5,032 nucleotides of DNA from DATKMS01 sp041497995 (GCA_041497995.1 JBGQHM010000461.1:1-5032), one strand, 5' to 3'. Numbered from the stretch's first letter, positions 1 through 5,032 are shown. Numbers and translations are program-made. Notes: a model not told the origin generated them from the sequence alone.

Positions 1-83
1 AGTTGGGTCGCCGTTGCCCTCGTCGGTGAGAAGCCGAGAATACCAATCACACCGACGAGCCATGCAAGGTGCCGTTTCCTCAT
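1..83 (-). CDS. Exported protein of unknown function, N-terminal part only (runs off left edge)
   Basis: The minus strand reads ATG at 81-83 followed by 27 open codons to the window edge. The peptide begins MRKRHLAWLVGV and has the layout of a Sec signal peptide: a basic start (R2, K3, R4), a hydrophobic core at about residues 6-19, then A-T-A at 23-25, a good signal peptidase I site with the mature protein starting at T26. A very strong purine-rich ribosome binding site (AGGAGG, on 88-96) lies 4 to 7 bases upstream of the ATG and fixes the start. The mature part is outside the window, so no function can be given; it is secreted, periplasmic or outer-membrane by inference. It lies 241 bases downstream of the membrane protein gene on the same strand, far enough that it may have its own promoter. 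The signal and start are clear; only the identity is unknown. Confidence 0.75.
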   Translation of the reverse strand, partial: MRKRHLAWLVGVIGILGFSPTRATATQ

Positions 84-324
84 GGTGCCTCCTCCTCAGT
101 CCGTCCAGCGTCGCTGCGTGTGCCAGTGCCGTCCCGGTCGCCGTAGAAGATTTGCTCCTACCGCCTGATCCATGCCTGTGTAGCTCCACTACCTACTACG
201 GAAGTGCAGTTGACTCCACTCCGAAACTGACGGGATGGTGCCCTGCTGTCAGTCAGTACGAGCCATAGCCAAGAGAAGGGGGGTGGGATGCGGTTCCGAG
301 CGACCAGTGCAGTGGACTTACTCC
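84..324 (-). other. Intergenic leader of the exported-protein gene
   Basis: No convincing gene on either strand: the 84-codon plus-strand frame across it is rich in Ser, Cys and Pro, has no ribosome binding site and opposes the exported-protein start. The region presumably holds the 3' end of the membrane-protein transcript and the promoter and 5' leader of the exported-protein gene. I found no convincing -35/-10 pair. It contains a hairpin at 143-161 (listed separately) and a small palindrome, CAGCG-T-CGCTG, at 106-116. Confidence 0.5.
143..161 (-). promoter_or_regulatory. Stem-loop in the leader of the exported-protein gene
   Basis: Read as minus-strand RNA this is GUAGGAG, loop CAAAU, CUUCUAC: seven consecutive pairs including one G-U. 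On the plus strand the same bases give an A-C mismatch, so the fold suits minus-strand RNA. It lies about 60 bases upstream of the exported-protein ATG. It could be a 5' leader structure or a chance hairpin; I do not recognise a known riboswitch class. Confidence 0.3.
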
Positions 325-356
325 TCACCCCTCACCCGTTACCGTCTCACCCCTCA
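324..356 (-). repeat. Degenerate G-rich direct repeat overlapping the end of the membrane protein gene
   Basis: The 11-base word TGAGGGGTGAG (minus strand) occurs exactly at 324-334 and again at 346-356, a 22-base period, with a related GTGAG/GTAACG sequence between. The tract supplies the last ten codons and the TGA stop of the flippase-like gene. It looks like a low-complexity intergenic repeat into which the coding frame has run. Confidence 0.6.
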
Positions 357-1311
357 TGTCTTCCCGTTCGCGCGTAGTGCGGGTCGGGACAAAGCGCTCT
401 CCGCCGAAGGCCAGCGGCAGCAAGCCGATCAAGCCGTTCGCCAGCACGGCCACGCCGAGAAGCACCGACAAGGTGAGCGCCGGCTCGGTGCCGATGCCGA
501 TCATCGAGAGCGCACCCACCATGACACCTTCCCGTACTCCCCACCCGGCGATGGACACAGGCGCCGCGGCCAGCAGCATGATCGGCGGTGTCAGCAGGAC
601 ACAGTCAAGCAAGGTGAGCGGTACCCCCATGCTGTCGGCGAAGGCGAACATCACTGTCGCGGTCAGCGTCTGCACCACTAGCGCCAGCGCCCCGATCACC
701 AGACCGTCGCTGCCGTGAAGCAACAGCCGGCGCGCCGCCGCTGACAGCTCGGCCAGCTCGCGCACCAGGCGCACCTCTCGCCAGGCCTTCGGAACGGCGT
801 CGCACGCGAAGAACACCACCGTGCCCAGCAGGCCACACCCCAGCACCGCCAGCAGGCCGTTGCGCGCCCCGGGTTCGGGGAAGCGCGCCAAGACCACCGG
901 CAAACCAACCGCCATCATCACCACGAGCACGATGACCGCGCTGATACGGTCGATCATCACGCCGCGCGCCGCCAGTGCCAGGCGGTTGCCCTCGCGATAG
1001 AGCCAGTAGATGCGATACGCATCACCGCCGACATACGACGGCATACACTGGTTCAGCGCCAGGCTGACGTAGACCACTTGCAGCGCCGGCCACAGCGCAA
1101 GCGTCACGCCGAGACCGCGCATCACCAGCACCCAGCGGTACGTTGTCAGTAAGGTCTGTGCGACGTTGAGAATCGCGACCACCAACACCGCACCGCCGCC
1201 CACCGATTCGAGCAGGCCGAGGATCTTCCCGACGTCGGTCTTGGACGCGATCAGCGCCAGGATACCGAACGAGACGCCGATCTTGAGAATCAATCCCAAC
1301 CAACGCTTCAT
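325..1311 (-). CDS. Flippase-like membrane protein (LPG-synthase transmembrane-domain family)
   Basis: A 328-residue integral inner-membrane protein of the family described as lysylphosphatidylglycerol synthase TM region / flippase-like domain (UPF0104). Family marks seen are GGDAYRIYWL at 95-104, the ViDRisa segment at about 119-125 and PVSIAGWGVREG at 251-262. Hydrophobic segments lie near 6-22, 41-57, 74-89, 121-141, 152-172, 203-224, 237-251 and 278-303, typical of a stand-alone member without the soluble aminoacyl-transferase domain. Relatives often sit in glycan and glycolipid clusters and are proposed to move or modify lipid-linked substrates; the exact reaction here is inference. The ATG at 1309-1311 is the first possible start, since an in-frame TGA lies at 1324-1326, but no Shine-Dalgarno sequence precedes it. 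The last ten residues (319-328) are encoded by a G-rich repeat and are probably not part of the conserved fold. It follows the methyltransferase gene by 99 bases on the same strand. Family assignment is firm, function is not. Confidence 0.88.
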   Translation of the reverse strand: MKRWLGLILKIGVSFGILALIASKTDVGKILGLLESVGGGAVLVVAILNVAQTLLTTYRWVLVMRGLGVTLALWPALQVVYVSLALNQCMPSYVGGDAYRIYWLYREGNRLALAARGVMIDRISAVIVLVVMMAVGLPVVLARFPEPGARNGLLAVLGCGLLGTVVFFACDAVPKAWREVRLVRELAELSAAARRLLLHGSDGLVIGALALVVQTLTATVMFAFADSMGVPLTLLDCVLLTPPIMLLAAAPVSIAGWGVREGVMVGALSMIGIGTEPALTLSVLLGVAVLANGLIGLLPLAFGGERFVPTRTTREREDMRGETVTGEG

Positions 1312-1320
1312 CGAATCACT

Positions 1321-1348
1321 GAATCACGAAATGACGAAAACATGAAAG
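1321..1348 (+). repeat. AT-rich dispersed repeat, copy A
   Basis: Plus strand GAATCACGAA-ATGACGAAA-ACATGAAAG, readable as three degenerate units of about 9 bases; an extra GAATCAC lies at 1313-1319. It matches copy B (3779-3806, opposite strand) at 23 of 28 positions by direct alignment and, with a gap, copy C (3730-3757). It stands out from the GC-rich surroundings. Read on the minus strand it ends 9 bases before the ATG of the flippase-like gene. Confidence 0.6.
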
Positions 1349-1403
1349 TCTCGCGCCACACGCCGAGGCGAAAAAACTACTGGCATGGCATCCTGGCGCG
1401 AGA
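1349..1403 (-). terminator. Perfect 10-bp inverted repeat after the methyltransferase gene, possible weak terminator
   Basis: TCTCGCGCCA at 1349-1358 is the exact reverse complement of TGGCGCGAGA at 1394-1403, leaving a 35-base loop. The loop (minus strand) carries a T6 run and a small CGCC/GGCG dyad. The structure starts 7 bases beyond the methyltransferase stop and is followed on the minus strand by the T-rich CTTTCATGTTTTCG. The large loop and lack of an immediate T tract make it a poor classical rho-independent terminator; an mRNA 3'-end or processing structure between the two genes, or a protein-binding dyad, are alternatives. Confidence 0.35.
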
Positions 1404-1410
1404 GCTCTTC

Positions 1411-2202
1411 TCACGCTTCACAGGTCGCGAGAAGATCCAGCGCGCCACTGCAATCCGTTGCGATCGCGAAGTTCTCCGGACCGATCTGCAACGCCGCGCC
1501 GTCGGCACGCGCTACACCGCGCCGCACCAGGCGCGCGAGCCTGGGATAGATCACCTCGATTGCTCGCGCCGGGATGAAGCGTCGCAGGTTGAAGGGATCG
1601 AGCCGGAGGATGCGCTGCGCCTGCGCGACGCGCTGTCGCTCGTAGGCCATTGCCCGCTCGTCGCCGACGACACCGCGCACGTCGACCCGCGGAAAGACCT
1701 CCGCGAGCAGCGCGCGCAGCTCCTCGGCGACGTACTCGTGTACGTGGTACGGATTGGGGACCACGGAGGTGAGTCGATTCGGCGTGGTGACCATCAGGCA
1801 ACCGCCCGGCTCCAAGACGCCGCGGACCTGATCGAGGAACGGCCGCGGCTCAGCGAGGTGCTCGATCACTTGGAAGCTGCACACGACGTCGAAGCGCTCG
1901 CCGAGATCGGTAAGGCGTGTGAGCTCGCACACGCGGTACACAAGGTTGGGCCGCCGGTAGCGACCGGTTGCGACGGCGACCGTCGCGGCCGCCCGATCGA
2001 CGCCGACCGCGGTCGCCGCCGCCTGCGCCAGCAAATCGGTGCCGTAGCCGTCACCGCAGCCGGCGTCGAGCACGCGCCTGCCGCGCACGCGCGCTTGCGC
2101 AAGGCGGTACGCCGCGATGTGCCGGCTGAGGTCGCCCGCGAACAGCGGATCGCCGGCGACCAGCCGTTCGCCGGTGAAAATGCCACCGTGCGATTCGTCC
2201 AT
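1411..2202 (-). CDS. Class I SAM-dependent methyltransferase
   Basis: A 263-residue soluble protein with a Rossmann-type methyltransferase domain. Motif I is VLDAGCGDGYGT at 44-55 and binds S-adenosylmethionine; D69 in GVDR is the expected ribose-binding acidic residue after strand 2; FDVVCSFQVIEHL at 104-116 is the motif II region of the UbiG/Methyltransf_11-like group; LEPGGCLMVTTPN at 130-142 is motif III; NPYHVHEY at 150-157 resembles the segment common in methyltransferases of glycan clusters. The last 60 or so residues show no motif I recognise. The frame stays open to an ATG at 2443-2445, but that would overlap the upstream glycosyltransferase by 184 bases and add 81 residues of poor sequence. 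The ATG at 2200-2202 has GAGGGAG 8 bases upstream and gives the usual family start. It lies 59 bases after the family 9 glycosyltransferase, probably in the same transcript. The acceptor (sugar, lipid or other) cannot be told. Confidence 0.88.
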   Translation of the reverse strand: MDESHGGIFTGERLVAGDPLFAGDLSRHIAAYRLAQARVRGRRVLDAGCGDGYGTDLLAQAAATAVGVDRAAATVAVATGRYRRPNLVYRVCELTRLTDLGERFDVVCSFQVIEHLAEPRPFLDQVRGVLEPGGCLMVTTPNRLTSVVPNPYHVHEYVAEELRALLAEVFPRVDVRGVVGDERAMAYERQRVAQAQRILRLDPFNLRRFIPARAIEVIYPRLARLVRRGVARADGAALQIGPENFAIATDCSGALDLLATCEA

Positions 2203-2210
2203 CCCTATTT

Positions 2211-2227
2211 CTCCCTCATCAGGAGGG
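2211..2227 (-). promoter_or_regulatory. Methyltransferase ribosome binding site inside a short hairpin
   Basis: The Shine-Dalgarno GAGGGAG (minus strand, 2211-2217) lies 8 bases from the ATG at 2202 and decides that start. Its GAGGG (2213-2217) is complementary to CCCTC encoded at 2223-2227, with a 5-base loop, so the mRNA could fold over its own ribosome binding site. This is a 5-bp, mostly G-C stem in the short spacer after the upstream gene, a layout compatible with translational coupling but also possible by chance. Confidence 0.45.
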
Positions 2228-2261
2228 GGACCGCCTGCGCATTGTAGGCTGGCTCGACCGT

Positions 2262-3527
2262 TCAGGCCCGCACCTGCTCGCGTGCGGAATCCACCAGCCG
2301 CAGGTGGGGGCGCTCGGCTAGGAGGCGCTGCACTTCGGTGAATACCTGCGACACCGAGATCGATTGCATGCACACGTTGTCGTTGCACGGTGAGATGCGA
2401 TGGTTGAACGGGTTGATGCACGGGCTGCACGCGAGACCGCTCCACAGGACATGGCTGTTCTTGCCCAATGGCCCGTAGAGCGCCGGCGTCTCGGGGCCGA
2501 ACAACACCACGCTATCGATGTCGGTCATCGACGCGAAGTGCCCTGGACCGCTGTCGTTGGTCACGAGGATGTCTGCGATGGTGTACAGGACCATCAGCGC
2601 GCGCAACGTGGTCTCCCCCGCCAAGCTGATGACCCGCGGCGATCCGATAGCGCGTACCACATCGGCGGCAGCGACTCTCTCCGAGGATGCCCCTGTGATC
2701 GCTAGCGTGGCCTCCGGCCAACTGGACAGGATGCGCCGGCCCAGCTCGACGAAGCGCTCCGTCGGCCACTTGCGCAGGGGCAACATGTCGCTGGCGTTGG
2801 GATTGAGCAGGATGACTGGGGAGTGGACCGGCCGCCCTGCCAGGCGATCGAGAAGGGCCTGCGCCTGCTGGCGCTCTTCCGCGTCGGGTTTGAACGAAGG
2901 CGCGGCATCGACCGCGGGCAGCGTGCGCTTCAGGAGAGGCACTTGCCGAGACGGTTCTTGCAGCGCCTCAACCAGCTCGTGATAGGCGAGCGCCGTGTGC
3001 AGGTAGGGGTTGTGCTGCACGCGATGCGTCAACAGATCGCCCCGGTAGGGACCTTCGACGTTGAAGCGGTGCAATCCGGCGCGCCGCGATGCCCCGGTGA
3101 GGAACGCCAGGATCGCGGGGGCCCGCGCCAGGAACTCCATGTCGACGGTGGCGTCGATGCCCAGGCGCCGGATACGCCACAGGGTCCGGGCGATGTCAGT
3201 GGCAAAGGTGCGCAGGGTTTTGGAGCGCACCGTGATCACGTTCTCCTTCGGAATGATTCCCAATAGATCGAGAATCTCGCGATTCTCTTCGAAGACCCAG
3301 AAGTAGACGTTTTCGCGGCCCACCAGCTCGGTGGCCCGGTACAGGGCGCGATACGCCAGCACGGTGGCGCCTTGCTCGGCCATCTTGATGAACAAGATCT
3401 TGCGCAGCGGCACGTCGGGTGCTGCCTCCCCACCGAACAGGTGGCCCAGACGGCGCACGCCGGTGAGGACGGCACACAACGGCTTGCCGATCCACCGGTC
3501 GATCGCGGTCATGGTCGAAGTTTTCAC
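2262..3527 (-). CDS. Glycosyltransferase family 9 (heptosyltransferase-like)
   Basis: A 421-residue protein of the GT9 family, whose known members transfer heptose from ADP-heptose to the lipopolysaccharide core at the cytoplasmic face of the inner membrane. After about 40 extra N-terminal residues comes the N-domain strand RKILFIKMAEQGATVLA at 42-58. The C-domain has LNPNA (241-245), RKWP (252-255), ITG (277-279), LAGETTLRAL (302-311), NDSGPGHFAS (324-333) and LFGPETP (342-348), the nucleotide-sugar site of the family. Four cysteines (367, 370, 381, 386) follow in the C-x2-C...C-x4-C pattern often seen in GT9 C-termini. The usual G-D pair of the N-terminal loop is G53-A54, so donor or mechanism may differ from WaaC/WaaF. 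The start is GTG at 3525-3527: GAGGAGG lies 4 bases upstream, whereas the in-frame ATG at 3510-3512 would be 19 bases away. It is first of the minus-strand genes. Family certain, sugar unknown. Confidence 0.9.
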   Translation of the reverse strand: MKTSTMTAIDRWIGKPLCAVLTGVRRLGHLFGGEAAPDVPLRKILFIKMAEQGATVLAYRALYRATELVGRENVYFWVFEENREILDLLGIIPKENVITVRSKTLRTFATDIARTLWRIRRLGIDATVDMEFLARAPAILAFLTGASRRAGLHRFNVEGPYRGDLLTHRVQHNPYLHTALAYHELVEALQEPSRQVPLLKRTLPAVDAAPSFKPDAEERQQAQALLDRLAGRPVHSPVILLNPNASDMLPLRKWPTERFVELGRRILSSWPEATLAITGASSERVAAADVVRAIGSPRVISLAGETTLRALMVLYTIADILVTNDSGPGHFASMTDIDSVVLFGPETPALYGPLGKNSHVLWSGLACSPCINPFNHRISPCNDNVCMQSISVSQVFTEVQRLLAERPHLRLVDSAREQVRA

Positions 3528-3531
3528 GGCC

Positions 3532-3538
3532 CCTCCTC
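3532..3538 (-). promoter_or_regulatory. Ribosome binding site of the family 9 glycosyltransferase
   Basis: Minus-strand GAGGAGG, continued by two more G, only 4 bases from the GTG at 3527. This strong match is the reason for preferring the GTG start over the ATG five codons later. Confidence 0.6.
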
Positions 3539-3549
3539 AGCAGTGCGGT

Positions 3550-3576
3550 GCGGGCAGCCATGTGGCAGGAGCCCGC
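3550..3576 (-). promoter_or_regulatory. Hairpin in the leader of the family 9 glycosyltransferase mRNA
   Basis: GCGGGC at 3550-3555 and GCCCGC at 3571-3576 are perfect complements. Inside them GCC (3557-3559) and GGC (3564-3566) can pair over a 4-base loop, giving a 6 + 3 bp stem with a small asymmetric internal loop. In minus-strand RNA it lies 22 bases upstream of the GTG, just before the ribosome binding site. It may affect translation or mRNA stability. Confidence 0.35.
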
Positions 3577-3630
3577 TGATGCACTATCCGCATCGAATCA
3601 CCGCCTCACACTGCCCTGGAATGCGCCGAA

Positions 3631-3636
3631 ATTACA
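3631..3636 (-). promoter_or_regulatory. Weak -10 candidate for the minus-strand genes
   Basis: Minus-strand TGTAAT matches the sigma-70 -10 consensus TATAAT at five of six positions in a locally A/T-richer stretch about 100 bases upstream of the GT9 start. No good -35 hexamer lies 16-18 bases upstream, so this is only a candidate. Confidence 0.2.
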
Positions 3637-3729
3637 ATCGTTCGCACTGGATTACCAGAAGAACATTCATCCATTGAAGGCACAACGGGAGCGGTGCTAC
3701 TGACATCATGGTACCTCGAAAACGATGCA

Positions 3730-3757
3730 GAATCACGAAGGACGAAAACGCATGGGC
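3730..3757 (+). repeat. AT-rich dispersed repeat, copy C
   Basis: GAATCACGAAGGACGAAAACGCATGGG matches copy A in the segments GAATCACGAA and GACGAAAAC with small gaps. It lies inverted to copy B, 21 bases away. A further CGAAAACG word lies at 3717-3724. The inverted pair can fold through AATCAC (3731-3736) and GTGATT (3800-3805). Confidence 0.45.
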
Positions 3758-3778
3758 ACACCGCCTGACGCTTTCCCC

Positions 3779-3806
3779 CTTTCATGATTTCGCTATTTTG
3801 TGATTT
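3779..3806 (-). repeat. AT-rich dispersed repeat, copy B
   Basis: The minus strand reads AAATCACAAAATAGCGAAAT then CATGAAAG, 23 of 28 identical to copy A. In the direction of the family 4 glycosyltransferase gene it reads CTTTCATG...GTGATTT and ends 18 bases before that ATG, the same orientation and nearly the same place as copy A before the flippase-like gene. Confidence 0.55.
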
Positions 3807-3824
3807 TGCGATCGGCGTTGATTT

Positions 3825-4955
3825 ATGACCTCCGGCCTCCACATCGTCCTGCTCGACTACCGCGATACGACGCATCCGGAGGCGGGCGGCGCGGAAACGT
3901 ATTTGAACGAGATCTTCCAACGGATTGCGGCCAGCGGTCACCGGGTGACCCTGATCGCGGCGCGTTATCCGGGAGCGACACCGGAGGCGCAGGTCGGGCG
4001 TATTCGGGTGCGCCACGTCGGCAACAAGGCCACGTTCAACATCGCCGGCGCGCGCGCAGCCGTACGTCTGGCCGCCAGTGAGCGTGTCGATCTGTTCGTC
4101 GAGAACATCTGCAAGATCCCGTTCTTCCTGCCGGCGTTCACCCGCGTCCCAGTGTTACCGATCGTCTTGCACCTGTTCGGGCGCACGGTCTTCCATGAGG
4201 TCAACCCGGCCTTCGCGTCCTATGTGTGGCTGTACGAGCGCCTCATCCCGCTGGTGTATCGGGGACTGCGCTTCGTGGCGATCAGCGAGAGCACCGCCCG
4301 CGATCTGGTGCGGCGCGGCCTGCGTACGAGCCAGATCGACATCGTCAACCCGGGGCTCGACCTCGCGCGCTACCGCCCCGACGCGCTTGTGCCGAAGGCG
4401 GCGACGCCACTGCTGCTCTACGTCGGCATGCTGAAGCGCTACAAGGGTATCGACACCGTCATCAAGGCCTTCGCGGCGGTGCGCCGCGCGTTGCCCGACG
4501 CCCGCTTGGTGTTGGTGGGCAAGGGGCCCGACAGCGACCGCCTGGAAAGCCTCGCGCGTGCCCTTGGCGTGGCCGACGCAGTCGGCTTTGCCGGCTGGGT
4601 GAGCGACGACGCAAAAATCAACTGGCTCCGGCGCGCCCACGCGCTCGTCTACCCGAGTCGCAAAGAAGGCTGGGGCATCCCGACGATGGAAGCGGCGGCG
4701 TGCGGCACACCGACGTTGGCGAGCGACAGCGACGGGCTGCGCGACGCTGTGCGCGACGGCGAGACGGGCTTCGTCGTTCCACACGCCGACGTTGACGCCT
4801 GGGAACGCCGCATGGTGCAGATCCTCACCGACCACGGGTTGCGCGCCCGCATGGAGATGGCGTCCCAGCAACGGGCGCGGGGGTTCAGCTGGGACACGCA
4901 GGCAGCGACGCTGCAAACGGTCGTCGAATCCGTGAGCAACGGGAGGCTCGACTAG
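3825..4955 (+). CDS. Glycosyltransferase family 4 (GT-B, retaining)
   Basis: A complete 376-residue cytoplasmic or membrane-associated GT-B enzyme that should move a sugar from a nucleotide-sugar donor to a lipid-linked or glycan acceptor. The N-domain opens with LHIVLLDYRDTTHPEAGGAE (5-24), including the glycine-rich loop GGAE typical of GT4; HLFG is at 116-119 and VAISEST at 151-157. The C-domain has NPGLD (175-179), YVGMLKRYKGID (199-210), VGKGP (231-235) and YPSRKEGWGIPTMEAAACG (276-294), in which E281 and E289 form the E-x7-E motif that holds the donor. Length is normal and no key residue is missing. ATG at 3825 is the first possible start because TGA lies in frame at 3819-3821; there is no Shine-Dalgarno sequence. 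It is divergent from the GT9 gene, which suggests a shared polysaccharide or lipopolysaccharide locus. The donor sugar and linkage cannot be named. Confidence 0.93.
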   Translation: MTSGLHIVLLDYRDTTHPEAGGAETYLNEIFQRIAASGHRVTLIAARYPGATPEAQVGRIRVRHVGNKATFNIAGARAAVRLAASERVDLFVENICKIPFFLPAFTRVPVLPIVLHLFGRTVFHEVNPAFASYVWLYERLIPLVYRGLRFVAISESTARDLVRRGLRTSQIDIVNPGLDLARYRPDALVPKAATPLLLYVGMLKRYKGIDTVIKAFAAVRRALPDARLVLVGKGPDSDRLESLARALGVADAVGFAGWVSDDAKINWLRRAHALVYPSRKEGWGIPTMEAAACGTPTLASDSDGLRDAVRDGETGFVVPHADVDAWERRMVQILTDHGLRARMEMASQQRARGFSWDTQAATLQTVVESVSNGRLD

Positions 4956-5032
4956 GGCCTGCGGCCGGCGTCATCTTCATGGTCCGCTCCCCGCTGGGTC
5001 GCTGTGGGCTGCCAAGCCCGACAAGCTCCTAG
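4956..5032 (+). other. Region after the family 4 glycosyltransferase, with two short dyads
   Basis: No gene seen. GGCC-TGC-GGCC (4956-4966) follows the stop directly, and GGGCT-GCCA-AGCCC (5006-5019) is a 5-bp hairpin with a 4-base loop. Neither is followed by a T run, so a rho-independent terminator is not supported. A 17-codon frame from ATG at 4979 to TAG at 5030-5032 has no ribosome binding site and is not called. Confidence 0.4.

Larger units (their letters stand above)
3528..3824. other. Divergent intergenic region between the two glycosyltransferase genes
   Basis: 297 bases without a credible gene, from which the family 9 gene is read leftwards and the family 4 gene rightwards, so both promoters should lie here. 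Its middle and right parts are distinctly richer in A/T than the coding DNA. It holds the GT9 leader hairpin (3550-3576), a weak minus-strand -10 candidate (3631-3636), repeat copy C (3730-3757) and repeat copy B (3779-3806). A 136-codon minus-strand frame that covers much of it looks like a shadow frame. Confidence 0.6.

Noticed and set aside
109..124. Possible sigma-54 promoter on the minus strand (TGGCAC...)
   Set aside because: The -24 word is good but no GC stands at the required -12 position.
14..268. 84-codon plus-strand frame at the left edge
   Set aside because: Antisense to the exported-protein start; low-quality composition and no ribosome binding site.
235..681. 148-codon plus-strand frame crossing the end of the membrane protein gene
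   Set aside because: Gln/Arg/His-rich shadow frame antisense to the flippase-like gene, without start signals.
1342..2247. 301-codon plus-strand open frame opposite the methyltransferase
   Set aside because: It is antisense to a gene with clear methyltransferase motifs, has no ribosome binding site and is rich in Arg, Ala and His, as expected for a shadow frame in high-GC DNA.
2203..2445. Longer methyltransferase starting at 2445
   Set aside because: Would overlap the GT9 gene by 184 bases and add 81 residues of Pro/Arg-rich sequence; the internal ATG at 2202 has a good ribosome binding site and the normal family start.
3561..3576. Possible sigma-54 promoter (TGGCAG...GC)
   Set aside because: The GG-to-GC spacing is one base short of the -24/-12 rule and the -12 TTGC is absent.
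1313..3806. CRISPR array made from the AT-rich repeats
   Set aside because: Copies are degenerate, in mixed orientation and kilobases apart, with no regular spacers.
3606..4016. 136-codon minus-strand frame across the divergent intergenic region
   Set aside because: It overlaps the start of the GT4 gene, reads through the repeats and lacks any recognisable domain or ribosome binding site.
4155..4916. 253-codon minus-strand open frame opposite the family 4 glycosyltransferase
   Set aside because: Antisense shadow of a gene with intact GT4 motifs; its sequence shows no domain and is rich in Arg, Ala, His and Val.

Overview
The window is GC-rich DNA from a bacterium, probably Gram-negative and probably uncultivated. 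The reasons are the G/C-biased third codon positions, the long antisense open frames typical of high-GC genomes, and a gene set that suits outer-surface polysaccharide or lipopolysaccharide assembly. The sequence alone does not support a phylum. It holds four complete genes and the first 27 codons of a fifth.

Layout, left to right. At 1-83 (minus) is the start of an exported protein: a strong ribosome binding site, ATG and a signal peptide, running off the left edge. 84-324 is its leader; it carries a hairpin but no further gene. 325-1311 (minus) is a multi-pass membrane protein of the flippase-like / lysylphosphatidylglycerol-synthase membrane-domain family. 1312-1410 is a short spacer with an AT-rich repeat and a perfect 10-bp inverted repeat. 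1411-2202 (minus) is a class I SAM-dependent methyltransferase. 2262-3527 (minus) is a family 9 (heptosyltransferase-like) glycosyltransferase. 3528-3824 is a divergent intergenic region with a second and third copy of the AT-rich repeat. 3825-4955 (plus) is a family 4 glycosyltransferase. 4956-5032 is non-coding as far as it can be seen.

How the genes fit together. The three complete minus-strand genes are co-directional with gaps of 59 and 99 bases and are plausibly one transcript: glycosyltransferase, then methyltransferase, then membrane protein. The family 4 glycosyltransferase is divergent. A working inference is a glycan cluster in which two glycosyltransferases build, the methyltransferase possibly modifies, and the membrane protein helps with lipid-linked intermediates. 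No sugar donor, acceptor or glycan can be named.

The protein families are ordinary. The most unusual signals are outside or at the edges of the genes. A degenerate AT-rich repeat sits in the same orientation just upstream of two start codons that lack a Shine-Dalgarno sequence. A second, G-rich (minus strand) repeat supplies the last codons of the membrane protein. The family 9 enzyme has alanine where heptosyltransferases usually have the catalytic-loop aspartate.
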